Shown piece by piece: positions 51,030 through 60,121 of a stretch of DNA of 64,000 nt. This DNA is from Wandonia haliotis. Lineage in GTDB: Bacteria; Bacteroidota; Bacteroidia; Flavobacteriales_D; Crocinitomicaceae. The translations under genes were made by a program, and so were the position numbers. The notes under the pieces are model-generated. The model was not told the DNA's origin. It searched no databases and saw only the letters and a program-made list of their open reading frames with translations. Location of the stretch: the NCBI RefSeq assembly GCF_039523435.1, contig NZ_BAAAFH010000022.1:124001-188000 (forward strand), given 5' to 3'. Each line of letters opens with the position of its first letter. Within the stretch, counting starts at the first letter, position 1.

Positions 51030-53129
51030 TTAATATCCCAAAAGTTCTTCCAGGACACTTTCTACTTTTTCTGCATTTGGCAACAATTCTGCTTCCAGAA
51101 TCGAATTAAGTGGAATAGCAGGAGTATCAACAGATCCCACTATTTTAACCGGAGCATCCAATGCTTCGAAACAATTTTCCTGAATTCTTCCGGCAAGCCC
51201 TAAGGTAAAGCTGGCTTCTTTGGATTCTTCAGTAACCAGCATACATTTCCCATGCTTTTTAGTAGCCGCATACATTGCATCCGTATCAATTGGATTTAAT
51301 GTCCGTAAGTCAACGATTTCAACTTGTCCAGGATAGTTTTTTGCAGCTTTCAAAGCCCAGTAAACACCCATTCCATAAGTAATAATCACACAAGACTTAC
51401 CCTGCTGTATGTTTTCCTCAGTTGCTTCCTGTACAATACGTGCTTTTCCGAAAGGAATCACATAATCTTCATCCGGCTCTACTGTCACGGCTCCTTCCGT
51501 TCCCGGAATCTTACTCCAGTACAATCCCTTGTGTTCAAAAATAACCACAGGATTCGGATCATAAAACGCAGACTTCAACAATCCTTTCAAATCTGCTCCT
51601 GTCGATGGATAAGCTACTTTAACTCCTCTGATATTTGTCACTACAGACTCTACACTCGAAGAGTGGTAAGGTCCCCCTGATCCGTACGCTCCAATAGGAA
51701 CGCGAATCACAGCGGAAGCAGGCCATTTACCATTTGACAGGTAATACGAACGACTCAGCTCAGTAAACAACTGATTTAATCCCGGCCAGATATAATCGGC
51801 AAATTGGACTTCGACAATCGGCTTTAATCCTGTACAGGCCATTCCGACGGTTGAACCGATAATAAATGCTTCCTGAATCGGAGTATTGAATACCCGATCA
51901 TCTCCAAACTGCTGTGCAAGAGTTGCTGCTTCACGAAAAACACCTCCTAAACGACCACCAACGTCTTGTCCATACAACAACGCTTCCGGATGCTTTCCAA
52001 GGATTTCACGAACAGCAAAAAGTGCACTATCGACCATCACAGTTGGCTTTTTCCCTTCAGGCTGACGAGTCCCTCTTTCTTCAGTAATAGGTGTTGGTGC
52101 AAAAATATGATCCGTAACAGAAGATGGCTCCGGTTCCGGTGCATTGAATGCCTTTTCATATTCATCATCCACCAGCGAACGAACTTCTGCCTCAAGGTTA
52201 ATAATATCAGCCTGATCAAAACCAGCCTGTACCATCAATTCTTTCATCTTTGGGTACGGATCCCGCGTTGCATGTTCATCCAGATCATCCCGGTACCATT
52301 CTTTTCGTACGCCGGAAGTATGGTGTCCCAACAAAGGAACCTTAGCATGAACAATAAACGGACGCCGTTCTTTACGCACAATGGAAATAACCTCTTCCAT
52401 CGTCTGATATGACTCTTCAAAATCACTTCCATCGATTGTTCGGACTTCAATACCATTAAATCCTTTTGCATAATGTGAAATATCCTGCGCTCTGGTTTCT
52501 TTCGAATTGGCAGAAATATCCCACTCATTATCCTGAACAAGATAAATTATCGGAAACTGCTTCAAGGCCGCCATTTGGAATGCCTCTGAGACTTCTCCTT
52601 CTGTACAGGAAGCGTCTCCCAATGAACAAACGACTACCGGATTATTTCCTTGGTAGTCTTCCGATAACCCTTGTTTTTCTTTATATTGAATCCCCATGGC
52701 CACCCCGGTCGTAGGAATAGCCTGCATTCCGGTCGCTGAAGACTGATGTGGGATTTTCGGCATTGTATCGCGATCCAGTGAAGGGTGAGAATAGTACGTT
52801 CTACCTCCACTAAAGATGTCATCTTTTTTTGCAAACACCTGCAACATTAACTCGTAGGGAGTTACTCCAATTCCTAAAAGAATACTGTCATCCCGGTAAT
52901 ACGGAGAAACCCAATCCTGAGGAAGCAACTGCATACCTGTTGCTAGTTGAATGGCCTCATGTCCCCGCGATGTTGCATGCACATACTTTGCCGTCACTTT
53001 TGCATTCGCTTCATACTTTTCAGCTAATGTCTTGGCCGTAGCCATCAAAGTGAATGCTTTCTTAATAATACTCTTATCTGTTTTCGGTGTTTTTCCGGTC
53101 TTTTGTTGTTCCTTCAACGCCTCCGCCAT
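51030..53129 (-). CDS. Fused E1 alpha-beta 2-oxo acid dehydrogenase (branched-chain type)
   Basis: 699 residues joining both E1 subunits. The alpha part (about 15-330) has YYRDDSILLGIG and the thiamine-diphosphate motif GDASCTEGEVSEAFQM to LVQDNEWDIS. The beta part (about 360-699) has LLYGQDVGGRLGGVFR, ETPIQEAFI-like TPIQEAFIIGSTVGMAC, RVPIGAYGSGGPYHSSS and VTEESKEASFTLG. It decarboxylates branched-chain 2-oxo acids and passes the acyl group to E2 lipoate, feeding acyl-CoA (and iso-branched fatty acid) synthesis. E2 and E3 genes are not in the window. The fusion is common in Bacteroidota. The upstream 107 bases show no confident promoter. Confidence 0.92.
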   Translation of the reverse strand: MAEALKEQQKTGKTPKTDKSIIKKAFTLMATAKTLAEKYEANAKVTAKYVHATSRGHEAIQLATGMQLLPQDWVSPYYRDDSILLGIGVTPYELMLQVFAKKDDIFSGGRTYYSHPSLDRDTMPKIPHQSSATGMQAIPTTGVAMGIQYKEKQGLSEDYQGNNPVVVCSLGDASCTEGEVSEAFQMAALKQFPIIYLVQDNEWDISANSKETRAQDISHYAKGFNGIEVRTIDGSDFEESYQTMEEVISIVRKERRPFIVHAKVPLLGHHTSGVRKEWYRDDLDEHATRDPYPKMKELMVQAGFDQADIINLEAEVRSLVDDEYEKAFNAPEPEPSSVTDHIFAPTPITEERGTRQPEGKKPTVMVDSALFAVREILGKHPEALLYGQDVGGRLGGVFREAATLAQQFGDDRVFNTPIQEAFIIGSTVGMACTGLKPIVEVQFADYIWPGLNQLFTELSRSYYLSNGKWPASAVIRVPIGAYGSGGPYHSSSVESVVTNIRGVKVAYPSTGADLKGLLKSAFYDPNPVVIFEHKGLYWSKIPGTEGAVTVEPDEDYVIPFGKARIVQEATEENIQQGKSCVIITYGMGVYWALKAAKNYPGQVEIVDLRTLNPIDTDAMYAATKKHGKCMLVTEESKEASFTLGLAGRIQENCFEALDAPVKIVGSVDTPAIPLNSILEAELLPNAEKVESVLEELLGY

Positions 53130-53236
53130 AATCTCAATATTTTGCGGCTCGAAGATACGAAATAAAATTCCAGTTCAGAAGCATTTACAGGGATTTAACC
53201 GATTTTGTAATTGAGGTGAGAATCTCAATTCGCCTA

Positions 53237-53911
53237 CTATTTACCGATACCAACACGAACGCCACTTCGGATACCAAACCGGTGTGCCCAATTCGCGTAT
53301 GGCAGTAAATTTCTGTCCATCTCTCCCCTATCTGAATATGCTATTACGGGAACATCCAAGTCCAGAAAGAGACCTAACCGAAGTGCCGCTTTTTTTCGTT
53401 TTCCTAATCCTATTTTGTATCTGAAAAGTGATTTAATCAGCACCGATACATAATTTTGGTAACCCGATTCCTGATAATACTGTCCATAGCTTGAACTGTA
53501 CTCCATCCAATCGGAATATACATTAGTCAACCAACTCACTCCTCCTCCGACAAGAAAAGACATCTCTTTTTCCGCCCACACTCGCCTCACGGTATACACC
53601 TGAACATGAGGGAGAAATAAATTTTTAAACAGCTTTCTGCTTTTGTGTTTATAACCAAAAGCAGCAGCAGCTCCTATCCCCCATTTTCCTTCACCAGGAA
53701 TCATCTCAACTCCTCCTCCTATCATCAAAAAACGAGAAGTATATGAGGAATTGGAACGAACTGCATCCATGTAGCCCGCCCTAATATAAAATTCTCCCGC
53801 ATACACCTTCTGCGGAAGAAACAAAGCTAAACTATCCTCTTCTGTTTGCGCATAAACAGCAGGTAGGATTACGATTCCTGAAAATACTGCTATAATAAAG
53901 GTCTTCAGCAA
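53237..53911 (-). CDS. Outer-membrane beta-barrel protein of unknown function
   Basis: 224 residues from a TTG that directly follows the stop of the DPP-IV-type gene (no gap). It has a signal peptide (MLKTFIIAVFSGIVILPAVY, cleavage near AQTEED) and alternating beta-strands such as GEFYIRAGYMDAV, WGIGAAAAFGYKH, EMSFLVGGGVSWL and a final FGIRSGVRVGIGK. It looks like a small eight-stranded barrel. I recognise no specific family. Adjacency suggests translational coupling with the peptidase. Confidence 0.65.
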   Translation of the reverse strand: MLKTFIIAVFSGIVILPAVYAQTEEDSLALFLPQKVYAGEFYIRAGYMDAVRSNSSYTSRFLMIGGGVEMIPGEGKWGIGAAAAFGYKHKSRKLFKNLFLPHVQVYTVRRVWAEKEMSFLVGGGVSWLTNVYSDWMEYSSSYGQYYQESGYQNYVSVLIKSLFRYKIGLGKRKKAALRLGLFLDLDVPVIAYSDRGEMDRNLLPYANWAHRFGIRSGVRVGIGK

Positions 53912-56035
53912 TTATTTATTGTTTTCGAGAATATAGGTAAGCACCTTTTGCATAAGGTGTACCCTGTCTTTTCCTCGTACGTTGTGCTCATGCATAGGAT
54001 ACACAAAAAAGTCAACTTGCTTTCCTTTATCAATAAATGATTTGATCAACGAATGACTGTGTTGCATCACCACTACATCATCAATCGAACCATGGATTAG
54101 CAATAACTTCCCTTCCAGGTTTTCTGTTTTATTCAACAGACTGGCAGCTTCATATCCTGCTTCATTCTCATCAGGACGATCCATATAACGTTCACCATAC
54201 ATTACCTCATAGTATTTCCAATCCGTTACCGGGCCACCTGCCACACCTGTCGTAAACACTCCTGGCTCCCGCAACATGAGAGACGAAGTCATAAATCCTC
54301 CGAAACTCCATCCATGAACGGCCATTCTGTTTCCATCTACGAATGGCAAGCTTTTCAGATACGCAACACCTGTCAACTGATCTTCAATTTCGATTGTTCC
54401 TAACTGGCGGTGGATTACATTTTCAAATGCAAATCCCCGGTGCGCAGACCCTCTGTTATCCAGCGTATAAACAAGATACCCCTGCTCTGCCATCCAGTAC
54501 ATCCAAAGACTTGCTCCACCGAACCAGGAATTAGTAATTAATTGCGCGTGAGGACCTCCGTAGACATAAACAAGTACCGGATATTTTTTATTCGGATCAA
54601 AATCCGATGGTTTTATCAATCTTGTATATAATTCTGTTCCGTCTTTTGCTTTAAGTGTACTTATTTCAGCCTGCCCTAACACCAAATCTTTCATTTTATT
54701 TTCCGCCTCAACCAACGTTTTCACGGTTTTCCCTTTACGGTTCAAAATGCGAGCTATGTTAGGGATAGTAGTTGACGAATACTGATCAAAAACATGTGCT
54801 CCGTCATAACTAACAGTTACACTATGTGTTCCTTCTCCGGGAGTTAATTCAGTTTGTTTTCCACTGCTTACCTGAACAGCAAAAGCACGCATTTCCAACG
54901 GACTTTCTCCTGTCCCTTCAAAATAAACTTCTGTTCCTTTTGCATTTGTTCCTAAAATCCCTAAAGCTTCCCATGTATTATGTGTCAGTTGTCTGACAAA
55001 GCCTTTTTCTACCGAACATAAGTACAAGTTCATAAAACCGTCCTTTTCACTCATCCAAACAAATTCATCAGCTGACTGATTAAAGAAAAAAGCTGGATGT
55101 TCCGGCTCTACCCACTTATCATGTTTTTCTTCAAGTATCGTTTTAACAAACGCTCCCGATTCAGCATTATACATTTGCAATTGCATGTGATTTTGACCTC
55201 TGTTAACTTCTGCGATCAACACATGTTTTTCATCAGGTGTCCAGGAAAGATTCGTGAGATAATCCTCTTTGGCTCCCTTGGGTTCGATGTAAATTGTCTT
55301 TCCTGTTGTCATATTATATACCCCAACGCGCCCATGTTCACTTTTCTGACCTGTCATTGGATACTTAATAAAACTCGTTTCCCCCGGAGTTTTTGTAATA
55401 TCCAACATCGGATACTCAGCTACATTTGTCTCATCCTTCTGATAAAAAGCCAGATAATTTCCCTTAGGGGACCAGAAAATTCCATCTGTAATTCCAAACT
55501 CACTTCGGGCTATCGCCTGCCCGGAAACGATATTTTTATCTTCATTGGCAGTAACAGGAATCTGCTTTCCGGAAGGTGTAGCAACATACAGGTTATTGTC
55601 AATCGTATATGCAACTGCTCCCGTCACAATCTCTAACTCGCCATTTTCTGCAAGCGCATCAAATTCCAGCGTTTTTTCCCCTTCTCCTGTTTTATAATTG
55701 TACAAAAAGTACTTATTGTTGTCCGCGATATAAAACGATGAAGCATCTTTCCATTGCAACCCCGAAAACCACATAATATCTTCTCCGGTTACTTTACTCA
55801 CTTCTTTGATTGAAATGCGTTCTGTTTTTCCTTTCCCGGAAACAATTACCATATTCACATAGCCATCCAGGTAAGCATAATCTGAAGACTCCGGCAACCA
55901 ATTAAATCCGAAAACATGCTCCGGATAATACCCCCTGTACTGATTCATCACAGCATCTTCAAGTGTAAGCTCCTTTTGAGCAAATAAAACAGGAAGAGTC
56001 ACCAACGTAAGAATGAGAAAAAATATCGCTTTCAT
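53912..56035 (-). CDS. Dipeptidyl peptidase IV-type S9 serine peptidase
   Basis: 707 residues. The signal peptide (ending PVLFAQKEL) is followed by the DPP-IV beta-propeller (about 30-455; FGITDGIFWSPKGNYLAFYQ, LSWTPDEKHVLIAEVNR) and the alpha/beta hydrolase domain (about 465-707) with nucleophile GWSFGG, Asp in GSIDDVV and His in MHEHNVRG. It removes N-terminal Xaa-Pro (or Xaa-Ala) dipeptides in the periplasm. With the M1 aminopeptidase and the POT transporter of this window it would serve growth on peptides. The neighbouring downstream gene begins with no gap. Confidence 0.92.
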   Translation of the reverse strand: MKAIFFLILTLVTLPVLFAQKELTLEDAVMNQYRGYYPEHVFGFNWLPESSDYAYLDGYVNMVIVSGKGKTERISIKEVSKVTGEDIMWFSGLQWKDASSFYIADNNKYFLYNYKTGEGEKTLEFDALAENGELEIVTGAVAYTIDNNLYVATPSGKQIPVTANEDKNIVSGQAIARSEFGITDGIFWSPKGNYLAFYQKDETNVAEYPMLDITKTPGETSFIKYPMTGQKSEHGRVGVYNMTTGKTIYIEPKGAKEDYLTNLSWTPDEKHVLIAEVNRGQNHMQLQMYNAESGAFVKTILEEKHDKWVEPEHPAFFFNQSADEFVWMSEKDGFMNLYLCSVEKGFVRQLTHNTWEALGILGTNAKGTEVYFEGTGESPLEMRAFAVQVSSGKQTELTPGEGTHSVTVSYDGAHVFDQYSSTTIPNIARILNRKGKTVKTLVEAENKMKDLVLGQAEISTLKAKDGTELYTRLIKPSDFDPNKKYPVLVYVYGGPHAQLITNSWFGGASLWMYWMAEQGYLVYTLDNRGSAHRGFAFENVIHRQLGTIEIEDQLTGVAYLKSLPFVDGNRMAVHGWSFGGFMTSSLMLREPGVFTTGVAGGPVTDWKYYEVMYGERYMDRPDENEAGYEAASLLNKTENLEGKLLLIHGSIDDVVVMQHSHSLIKSFIDKGKQVDFFVYPMHEHNVRGKDRVHLMQKVLTYILENNK

Positions 56036-56194
56036 TTTATTTTTATTTTTCAGGGTAAAGATGCTAAAAAAAATGCTACTTCACCAAATAACACTATGGA
56101 TTAGGAAGAAACGAACTGGTCTCCTTTTTTGACACTTTCATCGAATTAACAAACAGTTAACCTCCATTTTGTTTTAATTTTCAACAACTAAGCG

Positions 56195-56202
56195 TAATTT
56201 TG
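56195..56202 (+). promoter_or_regulatory. -7 box of the 784-residue T9SS gene
   Basis: TAATTTTG, a perfect TAnnTTTG match, with a predicted start near 56207 and a leader of about 28 bases. A TTTG lies at 56168-56171, a slightly long spacing of 23. The rest of the 200-base gap from 56036 shows no gene or hairpin. Confidence 0.5.
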
Positions 56203-56234
56203 CCCCGTGAAACACACCTTAAAAAAGTGATTTA

Positions 56235-58589
56235 ATGCGAGTATTGTTATTCGGAGTAGTAATTCTTGCACTTATGGGGAGCCTTACAACTGTCAACGCT
56301 CAGGTGACTCTTGCTTTTCAGGGTGGAGAAAATGGTGATAACTGGACTTACACTTCTACCGGTGCTGATGCCACTGCTACTTTTGAAGCCGGTCAATTTG
56401 CCAATCTTGTTTCAGGACAAAGATCCATTGTTGTCGGAGGAAATACCGGAGGAGGAAGTTGTATTGATGGAGGAAGTGGAAACGGTACACGAATGGACAA
56501 CACATTCACCTTTGACCAGGTAGATATATCAACTTCCAATCAAAGTGCGAGAACACTCTCGTTTTTTTGGGGAAACCGACACCCTGTATGTAACGGAACA
56601 GGTTGGGACTCCGGAGATGACCTTACTTTTACCCCTGTTTTAGACGGAGTTGCTCAACCTACAATAACAATTGTTCAGGGAGCAGGAGACGCTGCGTTTG
56701 ACATAAAAGAAAATCAGTATATTTACGATATCCCTGCCTGTGTAAACACATTTTCCTTTGCAATCTCAATCTCAACAAACAGAGACGATGAGCATTTATT
56801 TTTGGACGATGTAACTCTTTCGGCTCCGGTACTCAACAACATTCCTTCTGTAACAGCTTTAGCTTCGGGACCTTTGACTGTTTGCAACAGTGAAACATCG
56901 ACCTATTCGGTAGCGCCTCAAAATGGTGTGGGTTTTACCTGGTCATTTCCCAATGGAACAAATGTTATCGGTAATAACGGCTCCGAGAGTACCAGTACAA
57001 TTTCTGTCGACTGGAATGCACTTCCGACAGGTACCTATCAGATTTCTGTTACTCCCAATTACTCCGGATGCGGAACTTCCATGAACGGATCTCCCTACAC
57101 ATTTGATGTAGAAGTTAGTAGCTCATCTTTGACACAGGTCAATGCTCAAATTTGCGAAAACGACAGTTATACAATCGGAGGGCAAACTTACACAACAACA
57201 GGAAATTATTCCATTCTACTAACAAACAGCGCTGGTTGTGATTCAACTATCGAATTGTCACTTACTGTGACTCCGGAAACTTCAGTCGCTTTACAGGAGA
57301 CGATCTGTGAGGGGAATTCCTACACGTTTAATGGTCAAAATATAGATCAACAAGGTACCTATACAGCAGTTTTTCAGTCACAAAGTGGTTGTGACTCGAC
57401 TATCACATTGAATTTGACTGTACTTCCCTCCTATTCAGTACAAGAGCAATATTCCGTGTGTTCCGGAGATGATATGACCTATAACGGGACATCCTACACC
57501 TCTCCCGGAACGTATACTATTGCTTTTACCACACAGGATGGGTGTGATTCAACGATTACCCTGAATCTTATCGCTCCGGACGAAGAAACGGTAGAGTTAG
57601 ATGTTTCCATTTGTGACAATCAATCGTATGATTTTAATGGCACTTCATTAACAACCGCCGGTACATACCCGGCAACATTTACCAGTTCATCGGGTTGTGA
57701 TTCTGTCGTACAATTGAATCTGGCTGTCTACCCAACGTATTCTTTATTGCGTCCGGTTTCCTTATGTGGAAATGAATCGTTTGAATTTAATGGAACTGAT
57801 TATAGTTTACCGGGCGACTACCCTGTGTCATTTATTTCTTCTGCCGGATGTGATTCGGTGATCACTCTCCGTATTTCGATTGACGATCAGATTGTACACT
57901 ATCGCGAGGCAACAATCTGTGAAGGGGAAACTTACGAACTGGAAAACTTTACATTTACCGAGGCGGGTGAGTTTGAAATTTTTCACCCCAATCAAAATGG
58001 CTGTGATTCAATTACGCGTCTGAATCTTATCGTTTCACCTTCTCCGAAAGCTTCGTTTTCATACGAGATTATCCAAACAGGGGATGAATTCACAACCGTA
58101 TCTTTCACCGATAACACGGATTACATTTCAGGATTTGGCAATAATGAATGGGATTTTGATGAAGGAACTATCCTCAATAACGTCAGTGAAACGGAACATG
58201 ATCTCCCAAACGAAAACAATCGTGTTTACGCAGTTCAACTTATTGCAGAAAACAATCTGGGATGTATTGATTCTACCACTGCCCTTATTGAAATCACACC
58301 TCCTTTAAATGTTTATGTACCCAATACCTTCACTCCTAACAGTGGAAAATACAACAATACGTTTTACTTTGAAGTAAACGGGGATATTGACGTATACACT
58401 TTCTCTATGTTAGTCTTTAATCGTTGGGGGGAAATTGTATTTGAATCACAGAATAAAAATCGTCATTGGGACGGTACGTACAACAACACACCTGTGCCCT
58501 CCGGAACCTATACCTGGGTTATCCAGTTTACCCGAAAAAGCAATAAAGAAGAATTGCAATACAAGGGGCACGTTAACGTTTTACGTTGA
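56235..58589 (+). CDS. T9SS type B adhesin-like protein with six short tandem repeats
   Basis: 784 residues. The signal peptide ends near TTVNAQVTL. An N-terminal beta-sandwich follows (LAFQGGENGDNWTYTSTG to DDEHLFLDDVTLS, about 25-195), then an Ig-like module (about 205-290), six tandem repeats of about 48 residues (pattern ICxGxSYxFNGxxYTxxGTYxxxFxSxxGCDSTIxLNLTV; about 300-603), a PKD-like domain (NNEWDFDEGTILN) and the gliding-associated sorting domain (VPNTFTPNSGKYNNTFYF to YKGHVNVLR). It should be exported by T9SS and attached to the surface. Each repeat has conserved Cys pairs. It stands alone with its own promoter. Confidence 0.87.
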   Translation: MRVLLFGVVILALMGSLTTVNAQVTLAFQGGENGDNWTYTSTGADATATFEAGQFANLVSGQRSIVVGGNTGGGSCIDGGSGNGTRMDNTFTFDQVDISTSNQSARTLSFFWGNRHPVCNGTGWDSGDDLTFTPVLDGVAQPTITIVQGAGDAAFDIKENQYIYDIPACVNTFSFAISISTNRDDEHLFLDDVTLSAPVLNNIPSVTALASGPLTVCNSETSTYSVAPQNGVGFTWSFPNGTNVIGNNGSESTSTISVDWNALPTGTYQISVTPNYSGCGTSMNGSPYTFDVEVSSSSLTQVNAQICENDSYTIGGQTYTTTGNYSILLTNSAGCDSTIELSLTVTPETSVALQETICEGNSYTFNGQNIDQQGTYTAVFQSQSGCDSTITLNLTVLPSYSVQEQYSVCSGDDMTYNGTSYTSPGTYTIAFTTQDGCDSTITLNLIAPDEETVELDVSICDNQSYDFNGTSLTTAGTYPATFTSSSGCDSVVQLNLAVYPTYSLLRPVSLCGNESFEFNGTDYSLPGDYPVSFISSAGCDSVITLRISIDDQIVHYREATICEGETYELENFTFTEAGEFEIFHPNQNGCDSITRLNLIVSPSPKASFSYEIIQTGDEFTTVSFTDNTDYISGFGNNEWDFDEGTILNNVSETEHDLPNENNRVYAVQLIAENNLGCIDSTTALIEITPPLNVYVPNTFTPNSGKYNNTFYFEVNGDIDVYTFSMLVFNRWGEIVFESQNKNRHWDGTYNNTPVPSGTYTWVIQFTRKSNKEELQYKGHVNVLR
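57131..58043 (+). repeat. Six tandem protein-level repeats of about 48 residues
   Basis: Inside the 784-residue gene. Each unit contains (I/V)C-x4-S/T-Y-x-F/I-N/G-G and ends with GCDS-x(0,1)-I-x-L-x-L. Period is about 145-155 bases. They are clear in protein but diverged in DNA, so old. This is a module often multiplied in Bacteroidota surface proteins. Confidence 0.8.
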
Positions 58590-58649
58590 TAAAATACGAT
58601 TGCTACTTATATATCAATCTATTTTCCGAACTTTGGAAAAAATCATAGG

Positions 58650-59129
58650 ATGAGTTTAGTAAAATTTGAGAACATTGAAAAGGCTCTTGACAAAGTTGAT
58701 AGTCTTGATGATGCCAGTGTAGAGAAATTATCAGAAACCTATACCCTGGCACAAACTGAGTTGGTTAATTACATTATGCAAGCCACTCTTGAGTATGAAA
58801 ATGAAGACCTTGGCCCTTATATCATTTACTACTTCTGTATTGCAATGGAATCTTTTCAGCAAGCAGGAATAGAACTTGACAGAATAACTGACGACATGAT
58901 TGACGGGTTCCATGATGAATTCATGGATGTTCTGGAAGAGTATACAAGAGAAGAAGATCCTCAAATTCTTGATACGTATATCAACCAACCGAATTTGCTT
59001 GCTTTCCTTGCGGAAGAACTGGACGGAGAAGACGAAGATGGTGAAGAGCTGGATATTGAAACTTCTTCTCAGTTGTTCATTGTATTATCAGCTATGACAG
59101 GGCTTTTGAACAGAGCTATAAAGAAATAA
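58650..59129 (+). CDS. Acidic helical protein of unknown function
   Basis: 159 residues, strongly acidic (for example AEELDGEDEDGEELDIETS), predicted all-helical and cytoplasmic, without signal peptide. An AGG site lies just before the ATG. I recognise no family. The PaaI thioesterase follows after 10 bases on the same strand, so the two may be co-transcribed. The size and acid content recall small Bacteroidota proteins of unknown function. Confidence 0.62.
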   Translation: MSLVKFENIEKALDKVDSLDDASVEKLSETYTLAQTELVNYIMQATLEYENEDLGPYIIYYFCIAMESFQQAGIELDRITDDMIDGFHDEFMDVLEEYTREEDPQILDTYINQPNLLAFLAEELDGEDEDGEELDIETSSQLFIVLSAMTGLLNRAIKK

Positions 59130-59139
59130 AACATACTGT

Positions 59140-59565
59140 ATGAGTCCGGAAGAGATTACAAACACAATGATGCGTAATGATGCTTTCAGTCAATGGCTGG
59201 GCATTCAGGTTACCAGTACCCAATCCGGTTATTGCAAACTCTCTATGAAAACCCGTGATGAAATGTTAAACGGGTTTGGCATTCTGCATGGAGGTATCTC
59301 GTATTCGTTAGCGGACTCAGCACTGGCTTTTGCTTCAAATTCTCATGGGCAACACGCCGTAAGTATAGAAACATCAATCTCTCATCTCAAACCGGTGAGG
59401 ACTGGTGAAACACTTACTGCCATCGCAACCGAACGTTCGATTTCCCACAAAATCGCAATTTACGATATTGAAGTCTTTAATGAGAACTCAGTTAAAATTG
59501 CTCTCTTTAAAGGGACTGTCTATCGCAAATCTACTGAATGGAAGAACGATAGCAAAAGTAGTTGA
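59140..59565 (+). CDS. PaaI-type hotdog-fold thioesterase
   Basis: 141 residues with the hotdog pattern: NGFGILHGGISYSLADSALAFA (residues about 44-65; the Asn/His-Gly-Gly and Asp motif of PaaI), VSIETSISHLKPVRTGETL and a final strand VKIALFKGTVYRK. It hydrolyses acyl-CoA thioesters, in phenylacetate catabolism or housekeeping. No other paa genes are near, so the phenylacetate link is not supported here. Confidence 0.85.
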   Translation: MSPEEITNTMMRNDAFSQWLGIQVTSTQSGYCKLSMKTRDEMLNGFGILHGGISYSLADSALAFASNSHGQHAVSIETSISHLKPVRTGETLTAIATERSISHKIAIYDIEVFNENSVKIALFKGTVYRKSTEWKNDSKSS

Positions 59566-59590
59566 CAATAGAACAAAGTAATTATATTTG
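59562..59590 (+). promoter_or_regulatory. Promoter of the MarR gene
   Basis: TTG (59562-59564) is followed after 18 bases by TATATTTG (59583-59590), a perfect -7 match. The predicted start near 59596 leaves about 22 bases before ATG 59619. The -33 element lies at the end of the paaI gene. Confidence 0.55.
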
Positions 59591-59618
59591 TTTAGTTTAT
59601 TGATTCAACCGACATTTC

Positions 59619-60065
59619 ATGAGTGAACAGAATGACAAGAAAACACCAACGGTAGACTTTGTAGTCCGGCATATCTGGCATAAGATTGCACGGATGTATA
59701 ATCAGAAAGCTGCCGAGCATGATGTAACCATCTCAATTGCATTCATATTGCTTATTATTGATAAAGAAGGAACTCCCAGTACCCAGCTTGGCCCGCGGTT
59801 AGGTATGGAACCTACGAGTCTTTCCAGAACCCTTAAAGCAATGGAAGAAAAGGGATTGATTTTCAGAAGTCCGGACAAAGAAGACAAACGAAAAGTCAGA
59901 ATTTTTCTCACAAAATACGGTATTGAACAAAGAAAGCTTGCAAAATCAGTAGTTCTTGAATTCAACGAAAAGTTATATGCAAAAATCCCTAAAGGAAAAT
60001 TAGCTGTCTTTTTTGACGTCATGGAACGTATTGACAAAATTGTAACACAGGAAATGGATAGTTAA
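59619..60065 (+). CDS. MarR-family transcriptional regulator
   Basis: 148 residues with a winged-helix core (about 30-110): TPSTQLGPRLGMEPTSLSRT (recognition helix) and the wing KGLIFRSPDKEDKRKVRIFL, whose DxR-x-R/K-like pattern (DKEDKRKVR) is diagnostic for MarR. These dimers usually repress nearby genes and respond to small phenolic or lipid-like ligands. It has its own promoter. Possible targets are itself, the paaI gene or the M1 peptidase. A perfect terminator follows. Confidence 0.9.
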   Translation: MSEQNDKKTPTVDFVVRHIWHKIARMYNQKAAEHDVTISIAFILLIIDKEGTPSTQLGPRLGMEPTSLSRTLKAMEEKGLIFRSPDKEDKRKVRIFLTKYGIEQRKLAKSVVLEFNEKLYAKIPKGKLAVFFDVMERIDKIVTQEMDS

Positions 60066-60086
60066 TTCCATTGTAAAATACAACTC

Positions 60087-60121
60087 AAAGCCCGGATTCC
60101 AGAAAATCCGGGCTTTTTATT
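60087..60121. terminator. Strong bidirectional terminator between marR-like and M1 genes
   Basis: A perfect 12-bp stem AAAGCCCGGATT / AATCCGGGCTTT (60087-60098 and 60105-60116) has a 6-base loop, T residues on one side and A residues on the other. It ends at the stop codon of the convergent M1 peptidase. Confidence 0.92.

Noticed and set aside
51966..52412. 148-codon plus-strand frame opposite the fused E1 gene
   Set aside because: Antisense to conserved E1 motifs, and it has no features of its own.
53200..53236. Inverted repeat AATTGAG / CTCAATT after the small barrel gene
   Set aside because: The stem has no T-tract on the transcribed strand, so it is not called as a terminator.
55097..55636. 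179-codon plus-strand frame opposite the DPP-IV-type peptidase
   Set aside because: Composition is Cys/Phe/Ile-rich with no motif, and it lies entirely within a well-supported gene on the other strand.
57131..58043. Regularly spaced repeats considered as a CRISPR array
   Set aside because: The repeats are coding, conserved only at protein level, and the spacing of about 150 bases is far too long for CRISPR.
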